Assembly: GCA_020852475.1 (NCBI GenBank)
Contig: JADZAR010000068.1
Location: 1-33,405 of the forward strand
Direction: 5' to 3'
DNA: 33,405 bases
Source of the DNA: Nitrosomonas sp.
Lineage (GTDB): Bacteria; Pseudomonadota; Gammaproteobacteria; Burkholderiales; Nitrosomonadaceae
Under the pieces are notes generated by a model. The model was not told the DNA's origin, searched no databases, and worked only from the letters and a program-made list of their open reading frames with translations. Below are positions 1-8,735 of the stretch, piece after piece. Both the position numbers and the translations under genes were made by a program. Each line of letters starts with the position of its first letter. The stretch's first letter is position 1.

Positions 1-87
1 CATCTTCCCATCCCGAACAGAATCGTGAAACGGAGTTGCGCCGATGATAGTGTGCATTCGCATGTGAAAGTAGGTCACCGCCAGGCT
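1..87 (+). rRNA. rrf: 5S ribosomal RNA, 3' part (5' end outside window)
   Basis: The first 87 bases match the 3' two-thirds of bacterial 5S rRNA. The conserved CCCGAAC...GTGAAAC segment is followed by GCGCCGATGATAGTGTG and the closing segment AGTAGGTCACCGCCAGGC. The 5' part lies outside the window, so this is the distal end of an rRNA operon. The exact 3' end (85-90) is estimated by analogy with other 5S genes. Confidence 0.93.
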
Positions 88-92
88 CCCTT

Positions 93-134
93 TTATTTTT
101 CTACATTTCGCAGTACATGCGAAATGTCTAAAAA
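93..134. terminator. Inverted repeat between convergent 5S rRNA and phoU
   Basis: A perfect 10-bp stem (103-112 pairing with 118-127, loop GTACA) lies between the ends of the converging 5S and phoU genes. It extends across a 2-bp mismatch into a T-rich left arm and an A-rich right arm. The position suits a bidirectional terminator. However, the T-tract precedes the stem on the plus strand, and the same holds on the minus strand, so this is not a textbook intrinsic terminator. Role inferred. Confidence 0.4.
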
Positions 135-158
135 TACCTACGTAAATAAATCTAATTA

Positions 159-866
159 CTATTCTCTAATCTTGCGCTCGATTTCCTCAGCCGTGACGTG
201 TCTGACATCTTTGCCTTTAACCATATAGACAACGTATTCCGACATGTTTTTTGCATGATCTCCGATACGCTCGATTGCTTTTGCAACAAATAGAATCTCA
301 AGTGACGTGGATATTTTGCGTGGATCTTCCATCATGAATGTAATTAGTTGTCGCATTATGGATTTGAATTCTTGATCAACGAGTTCATCCTGTCGCACGA
401 TTTGGGCCGCAGAATTAGGGTCAAGTCTAGCAAACGAATCAAGAGCCTTCTTTACCATATCCATCGCGATGCTACCCACATGTTTAATTTCTGTAAAACG
501 CGGTGCTTGCAGACGATCGGTTGAGTAGATTAATCGTGCCATACGTGCAATTTTTTGTGCTTCGTCTCCAATTCGTTCGAGATCAGTTATGGTTTTGATG
601 ATCATGACGATCATTCGCAAATCACTCGCAGTGGGTTGTCTACGAACAATAATCTGACTGCAAATTTCATCAATAGCTACTTCCATAGCATTAACGCGAT
701 GGTCGTATTCGATGACTTGATCAATCAGTTCTTCGTTACCTGTGGTTAGGGCTTCCATGGCTCGCTCAATCTGTTCCTCAACAAAGCCGCCCATTTGTAA
801 AACGCGTGTACGAGCTTCTTCGAGATCAGCATCAAATTGTTTGGAAATATGATCTTTATTTGCCAT
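159..866 (-). CDS. phoU: PhoU, phosphate signalling regulator
   Basis: A 235-aa protein with the two-repeat, all-helical PhoU architecture. Each half carries the conserved metal-binding motif, seen as DLERIGDEAQKIA in the first half and AIERIGDHAKNM in the second. In the family, PhoU sits at the membrane between the Pst phosphate transporter and the PhoR kinase and keeps the Pho regulon off when phosphate is plentiful. Length matches the family. The start is supported by AAGGAA about 5 nt upstream. No pst or phoBR genes are in the window. The gene lies 64 nt downstream of rpiA on the same strand, so co-transcription is possible but not shown. Confidence 0.96.
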   Translation of the reverse strand: MANKDHISKQFDADLEEARTRVLQMGGFVEEQIERAMEALTTGNEELIDQVIEYDHRVNAMEVAIDEICSQIIVRRQPTASDLRMIVMIIKTITDLERIGDEAQKIARMARLIYSTDRLQAPRFTEIKHVGSIAMDMVKKALDSFARLDPNSAAQIVRQDELVDQEFKSIMRQLITFMMEDPRKISTSLEILFVAKAIERIGDHAKNMSEYVVYMVKGKDVRHVTAEEIERKIRE

Positions 867-930
867 GGTGTTCCTTAATATTTGAGTACAAAAAATAAAA
901 TTTGATGCTAATAATCCACCCGATCCACCG

Positions 931-1590
931 TTAATTCGCGATGATCTCTACGCGCTTATCGGTACCTAATAGTAAAATATCTGCGGCACGGCGCGCAAAG
1001 AGACCATTGGTAACAATACCCGTGACTTGATTTAGTGTCGTTTCCAATTCAACAGGATTTGAAATTTGCAAACCATGAATATCCAGAATGATATTGCCAT
1101 TATCGGTAATAAAACCCTGACGAAGAGCAGGCTGACCACCTAGTGCTGTAATTTCGCGGGCTACGAAGCTACGCGCCATAGGAATTACTTCAATGGGTAA
1201 CGGAAAATTGCCAAGCACGTTGACAAGCTTGCTCTGATCTGTGATGCAGATAAATTGCTTTGCGACGGCTGCCACTATTTTTTCTCTCGTAAGTGCACCA
1301 CCACCGCCTTTGGTCATGTGTAAATGCCGGGTTATTTCGTCGGCACCGTCGATGTAGACGGACAGATCATCAACCTCATTGAGATCGATGACATCTATCC
1401 CGTGTGACTTAAGCCGTTTTGCAGTAGCATCCGAACTAGCGACAGCACCATCAATTTTGTGTTTAACCTTGGCCAACTCATCTATAAAATAGTTTGCGGT
1501 AGATCCTGTACCGACACCGATAACGCGGCCAACGGGTACATACTCAATTGCGGCGATAGCAGCGGCTTTTTTTTGTTCGTCTTGTGTCAT
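931..1590 (-). CDS. rpiA: Ribose-5-phosphate isomerase A
   Basis: A 219-aa protein that interconverts ribose-5-phosphate and ribulose-5-phosphate in the pentose phosphate pathway; in an autotroph it also serves the Calvin cycle. The phosphate-binding GTGSTA loop is at residues 27-32. The catalytic residues fall at the same numbers as in the E. coli enzyme: D81 and D84 in DGADEI, K94 in KGGGG, and E103 in LTREKI. Length is exactly that expected. It is divergent from mutL across a 76-nt AT-rich spacer and is followed by phoU on the same strand. Confidence 0.97.
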   Translation of the reverse strand: MTQDEQKKAAAIAAIEYVPVGRVIGVGTGSTANYFIDELAKVKHKIDGAVASSDATAKRLKSHGIDVIDLNEVDDLSVYIDGADEITRHLHMTKGGGGALTREKIVAAVAKQFICITDQSKLVNVLGNFPLPIEVIPMARSFVAREITALGGQPALRQGFITDNGNIILDIHGLQISNPVELETTLNQVTGIVTNGLFARRAADILLLGTDKRVEIIAN

Positions 1591-1666
1591 TTGTTTAAAT
1601 TCACTAACTCAAATTAAAATATGTTTGAGTCATTATAATGTTTATGTTTTGTAATTGTACAATTTT

Positions 1667-3517
1667 ATGGCGACCATAAAGCCCTTGCCTGAACTATTAA
1701 TCAACCAGATTGCTGCAGGAGAGATGGTCGAGCGTCCCGCGTCTGCGTTGAAAGAGATTCTGGAGAATAGTATCGATGCTCAGGCATCAAGAATCAGTGT
1801 GCAGCTTTTGAATGGCGGAATCAAGCAGCTGCGTATTGAAGACAACGGCATTGGCATAGCCAAGGATGAATTGGTTCCAGCATTGACCCGGCATTGTACG
1901 AGTAAGATCAGCACACTGGAAGATCTTCAGAAGATAACCAGTCTGGGTTTTCGCGGTGAAGCACTCGCCAGTATTGCGGCAGTTTCATCGTTGACTCTGA
2001 CAAGTCGTACTGTGGATCAAAATCATGCCTGGCAAGTACAGGTTGATGGCAAACTGGTCACTCAACCTTGTCCAGCGTCTCTAACCGGAGGGACTGTGGT
2101 GGACGCGCGAGATCTGTATGCCAATATTCCAGCGAGACGCAAGTTTCTGAAAACAGAGGCTACTGAGTTTGCACATTGCGAGGAAGTGTTCAAACGTATG
2201 GCGTTAGTACAGCCAGGAATTGATTTTTTATTGCACCATAATGAAAAGTTGCGTCTTCATTTTCGTACTGCGGATTCTTTGGAACGAATAGAAGCGGTAC
2301 TGGGTAGCTCATTTATGCAATCGGTTTCGTTTGTTAATGAACAAGCGGCAGGGATAAAGTTGAACGGTGTTGTTGCTTTGCCAGCATATTCCCGTGCTTC
2401 ACGCGATATGCAGTATTTTTTTGTGAACAATCGTTTTGTACGCGACAAACTGATAGCCCATGCAATACGGGAAGCATATCGCGATGTCTTGCATCTGGAT
2501 CGATATCCGGGGTTTGTTCTGTTTTTAGAAATGAATCCCGCCGAATTTGACGTCAACGTGCATCCGACAAAAATGGAAATTCGTTTTCGTGAACCACGTG
2601 CGTTGCATCAATTCATTTTTCATGTAATCAACAAATCACTGACCATAGCTTCGAAACCTGCTCAAGCGGATTTGGCAATCATCAATCCTGTTCCACATTA
2701 TCCTGATCATCGGCCTGTGATGCCGGAAAAAATTGCACAACCGATGGATTTTTACCGACAACTTTTCACCGTTGATGAAGAGTCGAATCTTGTGCGCAGT
2801 GTGGTTGTGGATAACTGTCAGGTAGGATTGGGAGAAAGCGATGCGTTAAATGTCAGGAAAAATGCGCGAGAAGCACAAGTAGGAAAAGACGATGTATCTG
2901 ACATGAATCCGGCAGAAACGCAGAATCCGGATTTTCCACCGCTCGGCTATGCGTTGGCTCAGCTGCAAGGCGTTTACATTCTGGCGCAGAATGCGAACGG
3001 ACTGGTTATCGTGGATATGCACGCCGCACATGAACGCATTGTCTATGAGAAACTAAAAGTAGCGATGCATAACCATGCCGATGCAATGCAGCAATTACTG
3101 ATTCCATTGATATTGGATGTTGGTCATGCAGATATTGTTTTCGTTGAAGAAAATCCGGATGTATTCAAACAATTTGGCTTCGAACTGGCTATTCTTTCGC
3201 CAACAACTTTGGTGATTCGTGCTGTGCCTGCAATACTCGATCAGGCTGATATTGCGAAGCTGATGCAGGATTTACTGAAAGAAATGCAGGAACATGGTGT
3301 AAGTCAGTTAATAACTGCTCGGCGCAATGAAATATTGGCGACCATGGCATGTCATGGCGCGATCCGTGCTCACCGAAATTTAACGATCGCAGAAATGAAC
3401 GCGCTGTTGCGCGAAATGGAAGCTACTGAACGCGCAGATCAGTGCAATCACGGTCGACCTACCTGGTTTGAGATGCGCATGGAAAACCTGGATAAAATGT
3501 TTATGCGCGGGAAGTAA
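1667..3517 (+). CDS. mutL: DNA mismatch repair protein MutL with endonuclease motif
   Basis: A 616-aa MutL. The N-terminal GHKL ATPase motifs are clear: NQIAAGEMVERP, DNGIGI and GFRGEAL. The C-terminal half carries D450-M-H-A-x2-E-x4-E, the metal-binding nicking motif of MutL proteins from bacteria without MutH, together with ACHGAIRA and NHGRPTW elements that help form that site. It should therefore nick the strand itself during repair. ATG at 1667 gives the standard MATIKPLPELLINQIAAGE beginning; an in-frame TTG at 1655 would add four residues. The last 17 bp (3501-3517) overlap the end of the opposing kinase gene. Confidence 0.97.
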   Translation: MATIKPLPELLINQIAAGEMVERPASALKEILENSIDAQASRISVQLLNGGIKQLRIEDNGIGIAKDELVPALTRHCTSKISTLEDLQKITSLGFRGEALASIAAVSSLTLTSRTVDQNHAWQVQVDGKLVTQPCPASLTGGTVVDARDLYANIPARRKFLKTEATEFAHCEEVFKRMALVQPGIDFLLHHNEKLRLHFRTADSLERIEAVLGSSFMQSVSFVNEQAAGIKLNGVVALPAYSRASRDMQYFFVNNRFVRDKLIAHAIREAYRDVLHLDRYPGFVLFLEMNPAEFDVNVHPTKMEIRFREPRALHQFIFHVINKSLTIASKPAQADLAIINPVPHYPDHRPVMPEKIAQPMDFYRQLFTVDEESNLVRSVVVDNCQVGLGESDALNVRKNAREAQVGKDDVSDMNPAETQNPDFPPLGYALAQLQGVYILAQNANGLVIVDMHAAHERIVYEKLKVAMHNHADAMQQLLIPLILDVGHADIVFVEENPDVFKQFGFELAILSPTTLVIRAVPAILDQADIAKLMQDLLKEMQEHGVSQLITARRNEILATMACHGAIRAHRNLTIAEMNALLREMEATERADQCNHGRPTWFEMRMENLDKMFMRGK

Positions 3518-6500
3518 GCAACCCATGTTCGGGTTGTAGATAATAATGCATGCGTTCGAGCAGTTCATCTTCCTTGTACGGTTTGCCAATAAAAAAGTTG
3601 GCGCCCAGCTGTCTGGCCATCTCCCTGTGTTTTTCCGCTGTGCGGGATGATATGACAATAATAGGCACATGCGCGGTATCCGGGTTCTCACGTATTTTTC
3701 CAATCAGCTCGAAACCATTTAACTTGGGCATTTCGAGATCCGCCAATACAATGTCAGGTTTGTTGTGTACCAGGATTTCAGTAGCTTCCAAGCCATTTTT
3801 GGCAGTTAAGACGCGAAATCCTTCACGCTCCAATAGGCGGGTAGTGACTTTGCGTACTGTGAGTGAGTCATCAACAACCAGAACAACTGTTGAGGCATCT
3901 TCTTTCCGGGCGGACTGTTCCATCAGTGTTTCAAAAGGCATAGTCAACACTTTTTGTACATCCGCGCGTTGCAGCAGCTTGAGGGGATTCAGTATCAAAA
4001 CAGGCAGTCCATCGCCACTTAAGGTTGCTCCTTCGATACCGGGGGCTTGCGAGATTTGTGGCCCGGTGTTTTTAATGACGACCTCCTGATTGTCCATCAG
4101 TGCATCAACCTGAACGGCGAGGTGTGAATTGCTGCTTTGTAACAAAAGCACAGGATTGCGTTTCTTCGGTTCAATGCGCAGATTATTTTGATTCAATAGA
4201 AACGACAAGTGCGTAAAAGGGTAAGTATGGCTGTCAAAATCAATTCGATGGTTCTGATAAGCAGCTTGCAGCGTCTCCCAATCCGGTTCATGGATATGTG
4301 CGATATTTTTTGAGGGTATAGCAAAGACTTGATTGCCGGCGATAACCATTAATGTCTGAGCGACGGCTAATGTTAAAGGGAGGTGGATGTGAAATGCAGC
4401 ACCTTTGTTCTTTTGTGAATCGATAGCGATTTGACCGCCGAGGCCGGAGATATCATTGTGTACGATATCCATACCCATGCCGCGTCCTGCGGTTCCGGTG
4501 ATTTGTTCACGGGTTGTCAGTCCGGGCAGAAAGATCAACGCGGCTATCTGATCATCATCCAGGCGCTCGTTTCTATGGATCAATCCCAGTTTGATAGCTT
4601 TCCTGTGGATCCTTTTTAAATCCAGGCCAGTGCCGTCATCGCGAACAGAAATTACCACCTCGTTACCTTCACGCTGTAAATTTATCGAGATTTGACCGGC
4701 TTCCGGTTTTCCGAACTTGATGCGGCGGGCTGGTTTTTCGATTCCGTGCACGATTGCATTTCGCAGAATATGCTCCAGCGAGATACTGACTTTCTCCAGA
4801 ATACTTCGATCAATTTCGACATCTTCCCCTCGAATAGTCAAATTAATCTTTTTACCAAGGTCGCCGGCTGTCTTGCGTGCGACACGATAGTAACGTTCCG
4901 CGCTGCTGCCGAAAGGAATCATACGTATACGCACCAGTTCCTGTTGTAGTTGCCGCACGATAAAGGCTTGCTGAGAAACGCCTTCAACCGCTGCGTTATG
5001 CGCATTGGCAAGATTTTTCTGAACAGTCATGACATCGTCAACGCTCTCGGCCATTAGGCGGGTTAGTTCCTGGAAACGGGTGAAACGGTCAAATTCCAGC
5101 GGATCAAAAGATTGATCAAGATTTTGCTGTTGAGCGATTTGAGATTGCATTTGTGTTTCAGCCTGAATCTCAATTTCGCGTAACTGACCGTGCAGCCGCT
5201 CTATGCTTTCATTTAAATCCTGTAATGATTGTTTGAAATTGTTGAGTTGCGCTTCGACTTTAGAGCGAAAAATGCTGACTTCTCCGGAGTCATTGACCAG
5301 CCGGTCGATCAGTTCGGCATTGACACGCAAGGCCGCGCCGGATTGTGCAATGGATTCTTGAGATGTTGCTCCGGCCGCGCTGGATAGGGACACGGCGGTT
5401 CGGGTTGCTGCTTCGCCTGCCGTTTCCTTTTCGGTTGCACGGGGTGCTTCTGTTGGGAATTCGTCATCGGCGTTATCTACGATTGCCGGAGGCGATTCAG
5501 CGCTGAAAGCGATAAGTTGCAGTTGTTCAATTTTTTCACAGAGTTGATCAAATGCATATTCAATTGAATCAATGGCATGAGTGGATACCACGGACTCGCT
5601 GAATGCTTCTTCGACTTCACTCTCCATGGCATGAATCAATTCTCCCAGTTGTTCCGCACCAATCATGTTGGCGCTGCCTTTGAGTGTGTGCAGTAGTCTG
5701 AGCAGGTTGATCCGGATTTCATCGTTCTGCGGCAGAATACGCCAGGCACGTATTTTTTCGCTGATTTTCGGCATGGTGTCCCTGGCTTCTTCCAGAAAGA
5801 CATGAAGCAACTCGCTGCTGATATTTCCGGGGATATTGCCAGCAGCAATATTATTCTCACTGTTTTGAGGTATCCCGGATTGTTCGGACTGGCTATGCGC
5901 GGGTGTTTTCTTCAAACGGTATTCGCTCAGATCAATCGGTTTTTGTGCGTCAGTGACCTGTTCGGATGCGGGCATTTCTTTTTCAGACAGTCGCTTTTTA
6001 ATTTCCAAGGCCAGAAATTGACTGAGCTGCAGATCAATCTCATCGGGAAACTGCTGTAAGTAAATTTTTTGCAAAAGTTCGCCCAACTGCTGGATACCAT
6101 TCTGTATTAATTGCGTATCGGACTCTTTGAGTTGTGCCTGATTTTCCTGTAATCGCGATAACCAGGCTTCCAGCGCGCTGGACAATTCCGCGATGAAAGT
6201 CAGCCGCAAAGCAGCCGAGGTGCTCGCCAGCGTGTGCGCGGCCAGCGTGCAGGGATTGTTAATGATTGCCGGATGCGCTTTGCGTAACGCTTCCAATTCC
6301 TTTTCGAGGGTTTGGAGATGTTGCTTTGATTCCTTGGCAAATATCTCAAACAGATCAGCTTCGATGGAAATATCACCAATTGTGACAGTCTTTTCCGCTG
6401 CTTCAAGGGCATTTTTATCATGTTCGACGAGTAACAGTTCTGCGTTGCTTTCTGCCGTATGTAACGCACTGATGCGTTCCAGCAGCTGTTCAGTGTCGAT

Positions 6501-8687
6501 TTCTGCCCGAGCGGTGTTTTTCAAATTACCACACCATTGCGTAAATGTCTTGTGTGCGTATTCCAGTAGACGAAGCAGCTCGGTGGTAATCTGGTTCTTT
6601 TCATTCAACCACTGATTTAATGCTTGTTCCATCATCCAGGCTGCATCGCTGAAGAGTTCCAGTTTGATCATCCGGCTACTGCCCTTGAGTGTATGGAATC
6701 CGCGCCGTATGTTGGTGAGTGACGTGATGTCAGCAGTGTCGGCCTGGCAACGCTGTGTGGCCTGTGCGATTTCGGCCAGAATTTCGTCCGATTCCTTTAG
6801 AAAAATATCCAGTAACTCAGTATCCGGAGTACTGTCTATCCGTATAGCGGGTGTGTCTATCTCTTCAGATTCAGGCAAGATAGTCAATGAATCATTTGTT
6901 GCGCTATCAGAAATATCCGTTATTTCTTTTGCCTCAGTCCGTGATAAGACATGCTTGTCTATTTGCTTTCTTTGACTTTCAAAAACGGCGATGGCCTGAT
7001 CAATAATTTTCAGGCAATCGGGTGCGTCTTGCTTCAGTGCTTCCAGGAAAAAATTCAGGCTGCCGATGGCATCGACAAGCAGATTCTGTTCGGACTGATG
7101 CAATGAATAATCTGGATCAGCGAAGGTTTGCGTCAGATTATGGCAGAGTGTCAATAAATGATTGGCGTGTTCCAGTCCAAGCATGATCAGAACGCCGGAG
7201 ATTTGATTGAATAATGGCGTCAGCGCTGATAAGGCGGTCCGATCAGCGGGTGCTTGAAAGAATTGCTCCAGTGTTTGTTCGATTTGCCGCAGATTGATCA
7301 GCATTTCCGTTGCAGCCTGTGATTGTATGGCTAGATTTTGCTCCGGACTTTCAATTGCGCGAAAAGTCGGCTTAGCCGGATCAGTCTGAATATTTTCCGG
7401 CGTCTGATCCGTTGCGGTGATGGCGCTTAATCGCTGGGTTATGGTATCGACGAGATCGGCCAGATTGTCTTGCCGCTTATTAAAATTCACGACGATGCTT
7501 TCCAGATTCAGCAAAGCGGCTGCAATCTCCATCGCCACCTCATCGCGCATTACATCCGGATTGATTTGTCTGATGTGCAGTGTTTGTGCTGTGCTGCTGA
7601 TGGCCGTGATCAGTTTTTGCAAGGGTTTGCTTTGCGTCTGTAATGCCGGTTCGTCGAGTTGCGCCATGGTGTTTAAAAACGCGTCCAGCGCAATTTGCTC
7701 ACCTGAACAGAATGATTGCCAGTTTTCATTGGCTTTGCTCAGTGATTTCTGAATTTCCTGCAAGTAATCGCGTGGTGAAACCGGTATCGCTAAATCCGAT
7801 TCATCGAACGGCATAAAAGACGGTAGTGCATAAGCCTTGTGTATATCCGTAATTTGTTGATTAACCGCATTTGTTTCTGGCCGGTGGGCAATCTGGTAGA
7901 GCAGTTCGCGCGTCAGCTGTGCTGTGCCGGGTGGTAATTCCTCGACAAATTGGCGTAACGTTTTTTCGATTTTGCCGCATAGTTTTCGATTCAGTGGATC
8001 TGCATTCTGTTGTTGTGTCGTAAGGCTTGCCAGAAAACCGCCCGCAATCCACCAGAAAATGCGCTGTGCTGTTGAGCCGGGTAGTTTCTCCATCTGGTCG
8101 ATGGCGCGTTGCATTTTATCGAGACCGTCCTGATTGGCAGTGGTTTTCAGCCATTGCACGAGTCCGGACTGATATTCAGTGCGCGCCTGCCTGATCAGGG
8201 TTTCGTGCTGCTGTGAGGTGAGATGAGTGGACGCGGGCTTAAGTGGCGGGTCTGCAATCAAAGCGGGATGAAACAAGTCATACAGGGATATTTGCGCATG
8301 TCCCAGCAATAGCATCAAATCGCGGTAAGCAGAGAACAGACGTAACAGATCATAGCCGGCGCCATCAATGCGTTCATCGAGACAGTCAAGCGTGATTCTG
8401 ATGGACTGTCTGATTGTATTGATAGTGGTTTGATCTAGGGTCACTCGTTGTTCGGTCAGAGCGATGATGAGTTGCTCTGCTTTTCCGGTGACGATACGGA
8501 AGTCGTTTAATTCCAGCATTTCAAATAGATCATTCAACTGATGAATGTGTGTGCGGCAGGCGTGAATACGCTGGAGATTTTCAGGATTCCGGTCAAAGGC
8601 ATCCAGATTCTCCTGTATGAGAGAGAAGAATTCATGAATGCTTCCTTTAACACCGGCAATGGAAGAAATGTCGAGTCTGGTATGCAT
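3501..8687 (-). CDS. Hybrid chemosensory histidine kinase (ChpA/PilL type, CheA-like)
   Basis: A 1728-aa multi-domain CheA-type kinase. The N-terminal ~620 residues are helical and degenerate. Hpt domains follow, with phospho-accepting histidines H665 (HTLKGSS) and H1000 (HTLKGSA). A third Hpt-like segment at H818 reads HTLAS, keeping the histidine but losing the K-G. Then come the dimerisation region (~1150-1260), the HATPase core (RNAIVHGIE near 1311, DDGTGLD near 1350, GRGMGMDIV near 1400), a CheW-like domain (~1450-1590) and a receiver domain with D1650 in LADLEMPK. This layout matches ChpA/PilL, which controls type IV pilus twitching. It lies 48 nt downstream of a PilJ-like receptor gene, which supports the pairing. 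No pilG, pilH or pilI genes are in the window. The end overlaps mutL tail to tail. Confidence 0.93.
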   Translation of the reverse strand: MHTRLDISSIAGVKGSIHEFFSLIQENLDAFDRNPENLQRIHACRTHIHQLNDLFEMLELNDFRIVTGKAEQLIIALTEQRVTLDQTTINTIRQSIRITLDCLDERIDGAGYDLLRLFSAYRDLMLLLGHAQISLYDLFHPALIADPPLKPASTHLTSQQHETLIRQARTEYQSGLVQWLKTTANQDGLDKMQRAIDQMEKLPGSTAQRIFWWIAGGFLASLTTQQQNADPLNRKLCGKIEKTLRQFVEELPPGTAQLTRELLYQIAHRPETNAVNQQITDIHKAYALPSFMPFDESDLAIPVSPRDYLQEIQKSLSKANENWQSFCSGEQIALDAFLNTMAQLDEPALQTQSKPLQKLITAISSTAQTLHIRQINPDVMRDEVAMEIAAALLNLESIVVNFNKRQDNLADLVDTITQRLSAITATDQTPENIQTDPAKPTFRAIESPEQNLAIQSQAATEMLINLRQIEQTLEQFFQAPADRTALSALTPLFNQISGVLIMLGLEHANHLLTLCHNLTQTFADPDYSLHQSEQNLLVDAIGSLNFFLEALKQDAPDCLKIIDQAIAVFESQRKQIDKHVLSRTEAKEITDISDSATNDSLTILPESEEIDTPAIRIDSTPDTELLDIFLKESDEILAEIAQATQRCQADTADITSLTNIRRGFHTLKGSSRMIKLELFSDAAWMMEQALNQWLNEKNQITTELLRLLEYAHKTFTQWCGNLKNTARAEIDTEQLLERISALHTAESNAELLLVEHDKNALEAAEKTVTIGDISIEADLFEIFAKESKQHLQTLEKELEALRKAHPAIINNPCTLAAHTLASTSAALRLTFIAELSSALEAWLSRLQENQAQLKESDTQLIQNGIQQLGELLQKIYLQQFPDEIDLQLSQFLALEIKKRLSEKEMPASEQVTDAQKPIDLSEYRLKKTPAHSQSEQSGIPQNSENNIAAGNIPGNISSELLHVFLEEARDTMPKISEKIRAWRILPQNDEIRINLLRLLHTLKGSANMIGAEQLGELIHAMESEVEEAFSESVVSTHAIDSIEYAFDQLCEKIEQLQLIAFSAESPPAIVDNADDEFPTEAPRATEKETAGEAATRTAVSLSSAAGATSQESIAQSGAALRVNAELIDRLVNDSGEVSIFRSKVEAQLNNFKQSLQDLNESIERLHGQLREIEIQAETQMQSQIAQQQNLDQSFDPLEFDRFTRFQELTRLMAESVDDVMTVQKNLANAHNAAVEGVSQQAFIVRQLQQELVRIRMIPFGSSAERYYRVARKTAGDLGKKINLTIRGEDVEIDRSILEKVSISLEHILRNAIVHGIEKPARRIKFGKPEAGQISINLQREGNEVVISVRDDGTGLDLKRIHRKAIKLGLIHRNERLDDDQIAALIFLPGLTTREQITGTAGRGMGMDIVHNDISGLGGQIAIDSQKNKGAAFHIHLPLTLAVAQTLMVIAGNQVFAIPSKNIAHIHEPDWETLQAAYQNHRIDFDSHTYPFTHLSFLLNQNNLRIEPKKRNPVLLLQSSNSHLAVQVDALMDNQEVVIKNTGPQISQAPGIEGATLSGDGLPVLILNPLKLLQRADVQKVLTMPFETLMEQSARKEDASTVVLVVDDSLTVRKVTTRLLEREGFRVLTAKNGLEATEILVHNKPDIVLADLEMPKLNGFELIGKIRENPDTAHVPIIVISSRTAEKHREMARQLGANFFIGKPYKEDELLERMHYYLQPEHGLLTSRA

Positions 8688-8735
8688 ATTCGGTGATCAG
8701 TTGAATAAAAATGAGAAACTAAGCGATAGGATAAT

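Noticed and set aside
93..134. Inverted repeat as a classical intrinsic terminator
   Set aside because: The T-tract lies before the stem on both strands, so it is kept only as a low-confidence terminator call.
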